From Trichomonas vaginalis G3 (Eukaryota > Parabasalia > Trichomonadida > Trichomonadidae): DNA of 64,000 nucleotides. Below, in pieces: positions 62,655 through 64,000 of the stretch (position 1 is the stretch's first letter; each line of letters begins with the position of its first letter). The notes under the pieces are model-generated. The model searched no databases. It was not told the DNA's origin and saw only the letters and a list, made by a program, of their open reading frames with translations. The translations under genes and the position numbers were made by a program. The DNA is taken from positions 23,575,896-23,639,895 of the forward strand of contig NC_067206.1 of the NCBI RefSeq assembly GCF_026262505.1, written 5' to 3'.

Positions 62655-63023
62655 ATGAAACCAATTTTAAAAATAAATGAAACAGAGAAGGAAGAAATAA
62701 ATGAAAGTGAAAATGTTCAACAAAAAATAAATGTTGTTAAACCAATTACTGAAATAAAAATTTTTTCATCTGTTGAAGAATTTAATGACTATTATGCTAA
62801 TAATAAAAAATTATTTGAAGAATTGACAACGTGTAAATTGAATAAAATGTTTAAAGTTGATGGATTCAAAATTTCAAAAATAAAAGGAGTGATTAGTTTG
62901 AAATCTATTCCTCAATCAAGAATCACCTCATTAATGAAAATTGATGATTTAACAAAAAGAATAGAAGAGATTGAAGAAAGAATAAATCAGATAATTGATA
63001 TCATAAATTCAAATAATCATTAG
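62655..63023 (+). CDS. 122-aa ORF in right arm of the Maverick-like fossil
   Basis: Mirror copy of the left-arm ORF (MKPILKINETEKEEINESEN, the same central VEEFNDYYANNKKLFEEL and the same C-terminal coiled coil). The two differ at about three positions by eye. Its end is followed at once by the short decayed coding remnant running the opposite way (63028-63234), as in the left arm. Confidence 0.5.
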   Translation: MKPILKINETEKEEINESENVQQKINVVKPITEIKIFSSVEEFNDYYANNKKLFEELTTCKLNKMFKVDGFKISKIKGVISLKSIPQSRITSLMKIDDLTKRIEEIEERINQIIDIINSNNH

Positions 63024-63522
63024 TTTCTTAAAGTTCAATGTTGAACTCATCAAATTCATCTTCATCATTACCATTACCATTACCTTTAGCGAGTTTATTT
63101 ACTCTTTCAACTCTATCTTTTGATAGTCTTGCGTTTAATTTTTTCTGAAGTTTATTTTTTACTCGTTTATGAGGTCTTTAACCCATTCAGGATTTAAACA
63201 ATGTTTAATTAATCGCGGAATATCTGACATCATCTATATATAGCTTCTTTTATGTAAGATAAAATAAATAAATTATTTTTAAAAATAATGTTAATTTTTT
63301 AATGTGTTTATTTTTTATTTCATTATGTATGGGCTGAGTGTAAATGTCTTACAATTTTGAAAATTTTTTAAATCTTGATTTATTCAAAAACGTAAGAATA
63401 AAAACCGTCAGAATCATACATTTTTTACTTCATATGTTAAAAAAAATGATACAAAATCGCTCGATATTGCATGAATTCTTACGTTTACAAAAAAGTCACA
63501 CAACCCTTCCTATCCTACTACT

Positions 63523-63760
63523 AAAAAAAATCTTGGAGTTATCTTTTAAAATTTTAACAGTTAATTCTAAACAGTGTGCTTGTAGTGGAAAATATTAAAA
63601 TAATTGGATGAATATGAGAAAGGGACAGACTAGCCCATTGTCACTTTTTAATTTAGCAAATGAACGCTTATGGAGTGGAGTTTTTGGGTAAATCTGATTT
63701 GCTTATAAATGAAATAAAATCAAAAGAAACCATATTGGCATTATATTATGCAAAAATAAA
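63523..63760. other. Right flank of the fossil, no gene seen
   Basis: AT-rich host flank beginning with eight A residues. Confidence 0.5.
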
Positions 63761-64000
63761 TGATCTTACTTAGTACTTTTAAAGTTAATTTCAGAAAAAA
63801 TTTGACACAATGGTATCCGGCACATACAAGTGGTGTACAACCAAAATATAAGTTGGTTTAAACATATATTGCTATATCTCATGATCTTACTTAGTACTTT
63901 TAAAGTTAATTTCAGAAAAAATTTGACACAATGGTATCCGGCACATACAAGTGGTGTACAACCAAAATATAAGTTGGTTTAAACATATATTGCTATATCT
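63761..64000 (+). repeat. Tandem repeat, 121-bp period, running off the window
   Basis: Copies start at 63761 and 63882 with TGATCTTACTTAGTACTTTT and appear identical; the second reaches the window end. It probably continues as a longer array. Confidence 0.85.

Larger units (their letters stand above)
53211..63522. mobile_element. Maverick/Polinton-like fossil: giant inverted-repeat element, broken
   Basis: Ends are AGTAGTAGGATAGGAAGG and its exact inverse, flanked by AAAAAA on both sides (53205-53210, 63523-63528). The 5'-AG...CT-3' ends, a 6-bp flanking repeat and long terminal inverted repeats are known hallmarks of Mavericks/Polintons, which are abundant in trichomonads. The whole element is two arms: left 53211-59928 (about 3.6 kb without an inserted hAT) and right 60077-63522 (about 3.45 kb), near-identical by eye, with about 148 bp between. 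Parts: a 122-aa ORF and a short decayed coding remnant near each end, a 49-aa ORF in each arm, and minisatellite blocks. No polymerase, integrase, capsid or protease gene was recognised, so it is broken and non-autonomous. It looks young, or its arms have been homogenised. Family call is inference. Confidence 0.6.

Overview
The window is AT-rich nuclear DNA from a parabasalid protist, most likely a Tritrichomonas or Trichomonas species. The reasons are: an Inr-like TCA motif 5-20 nt upstream of the start codon in several genes; a stop codon overlapping a TAAA tetranucleotide (the trichomonad polyadenylation signal); an ankyrin/DUF3447-type protein; no visible introns; very large intronless genes; and a dense load of mariner, hAT and Maverick-like elements. 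The species call is inference.

Layout. 1-2283 (-): 5' part of a secreted DUF4838 / alpha-glucuronidase-like gene running off the left edge. 2.3-5.3 kb: mostly non-coding, with one small ORF and a tRNA-like relic. 5.36-21.5 kb (-): one giant midasin/dynein-type AAA+ gene (six AAA modules, a linker of about 1,700 residues, three VWA domains). It is now broken into about eleven open segments by small frameshifts, two in-frame stops, a 53-bp tandem duplication and a 1,445-bp TA-flanked element. That element carries five tandem 250-bp units, each made of four consecutive hairpins. 23.1-23.7 kb: short tandem repeats and a Y-shaped palindrome. 23.96-26.9 kb (+): intact ubiquitin-activating enzyme E1. 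28.1-30.0 kb (+): ankyrin-repeat protein. 30.4-31.0 kb: gene fragment. 31.25 kb (+): 57-aa SERF/4F5-like gene. 31.4-35.8 kb: gene-poor, with a foldback sequence of 430-bp arms. 35.8 kb (+): 88-aa membrane protein. 37.4-38.5 kb (-): UBA/CUE-like, P/Q-rich protein.

39.8-52.7 kb (-): a second giant gene, a type I surface protein with signal peptide, many Ig/cadherin-like repeats, GSG- and NPGGN-rich stalks, one membrane span and an acidic tail with DPF/NPLF motifs. A 1,302-bp mariner sits in it at a TA site, and two further small frame breaks are visible. 53.2-63.5 kb: a giant near-perfect palindrome with AGTAGTAGG ends flanked by six A residues, interpreted as a broken Maverick/Polinton-like fossil made almost entirely of two inverted arms of about 3.5 kb, with an intact-looking hAT transposon in its left arm. 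The window ends in a 121-bp tandem repeat.

The genes do not form one pathway. E1 starts the ubiquitin cascade and the UBA/CUE-like protein could bind ubiquitin, but nothing shows a direct link. The strongest theme is two giant single-exon genes being eroded by mobile and palindromic DNA. Some of the frame breaks lie in A/T homopolymers, so assembly error must be excluded before calling every one real.
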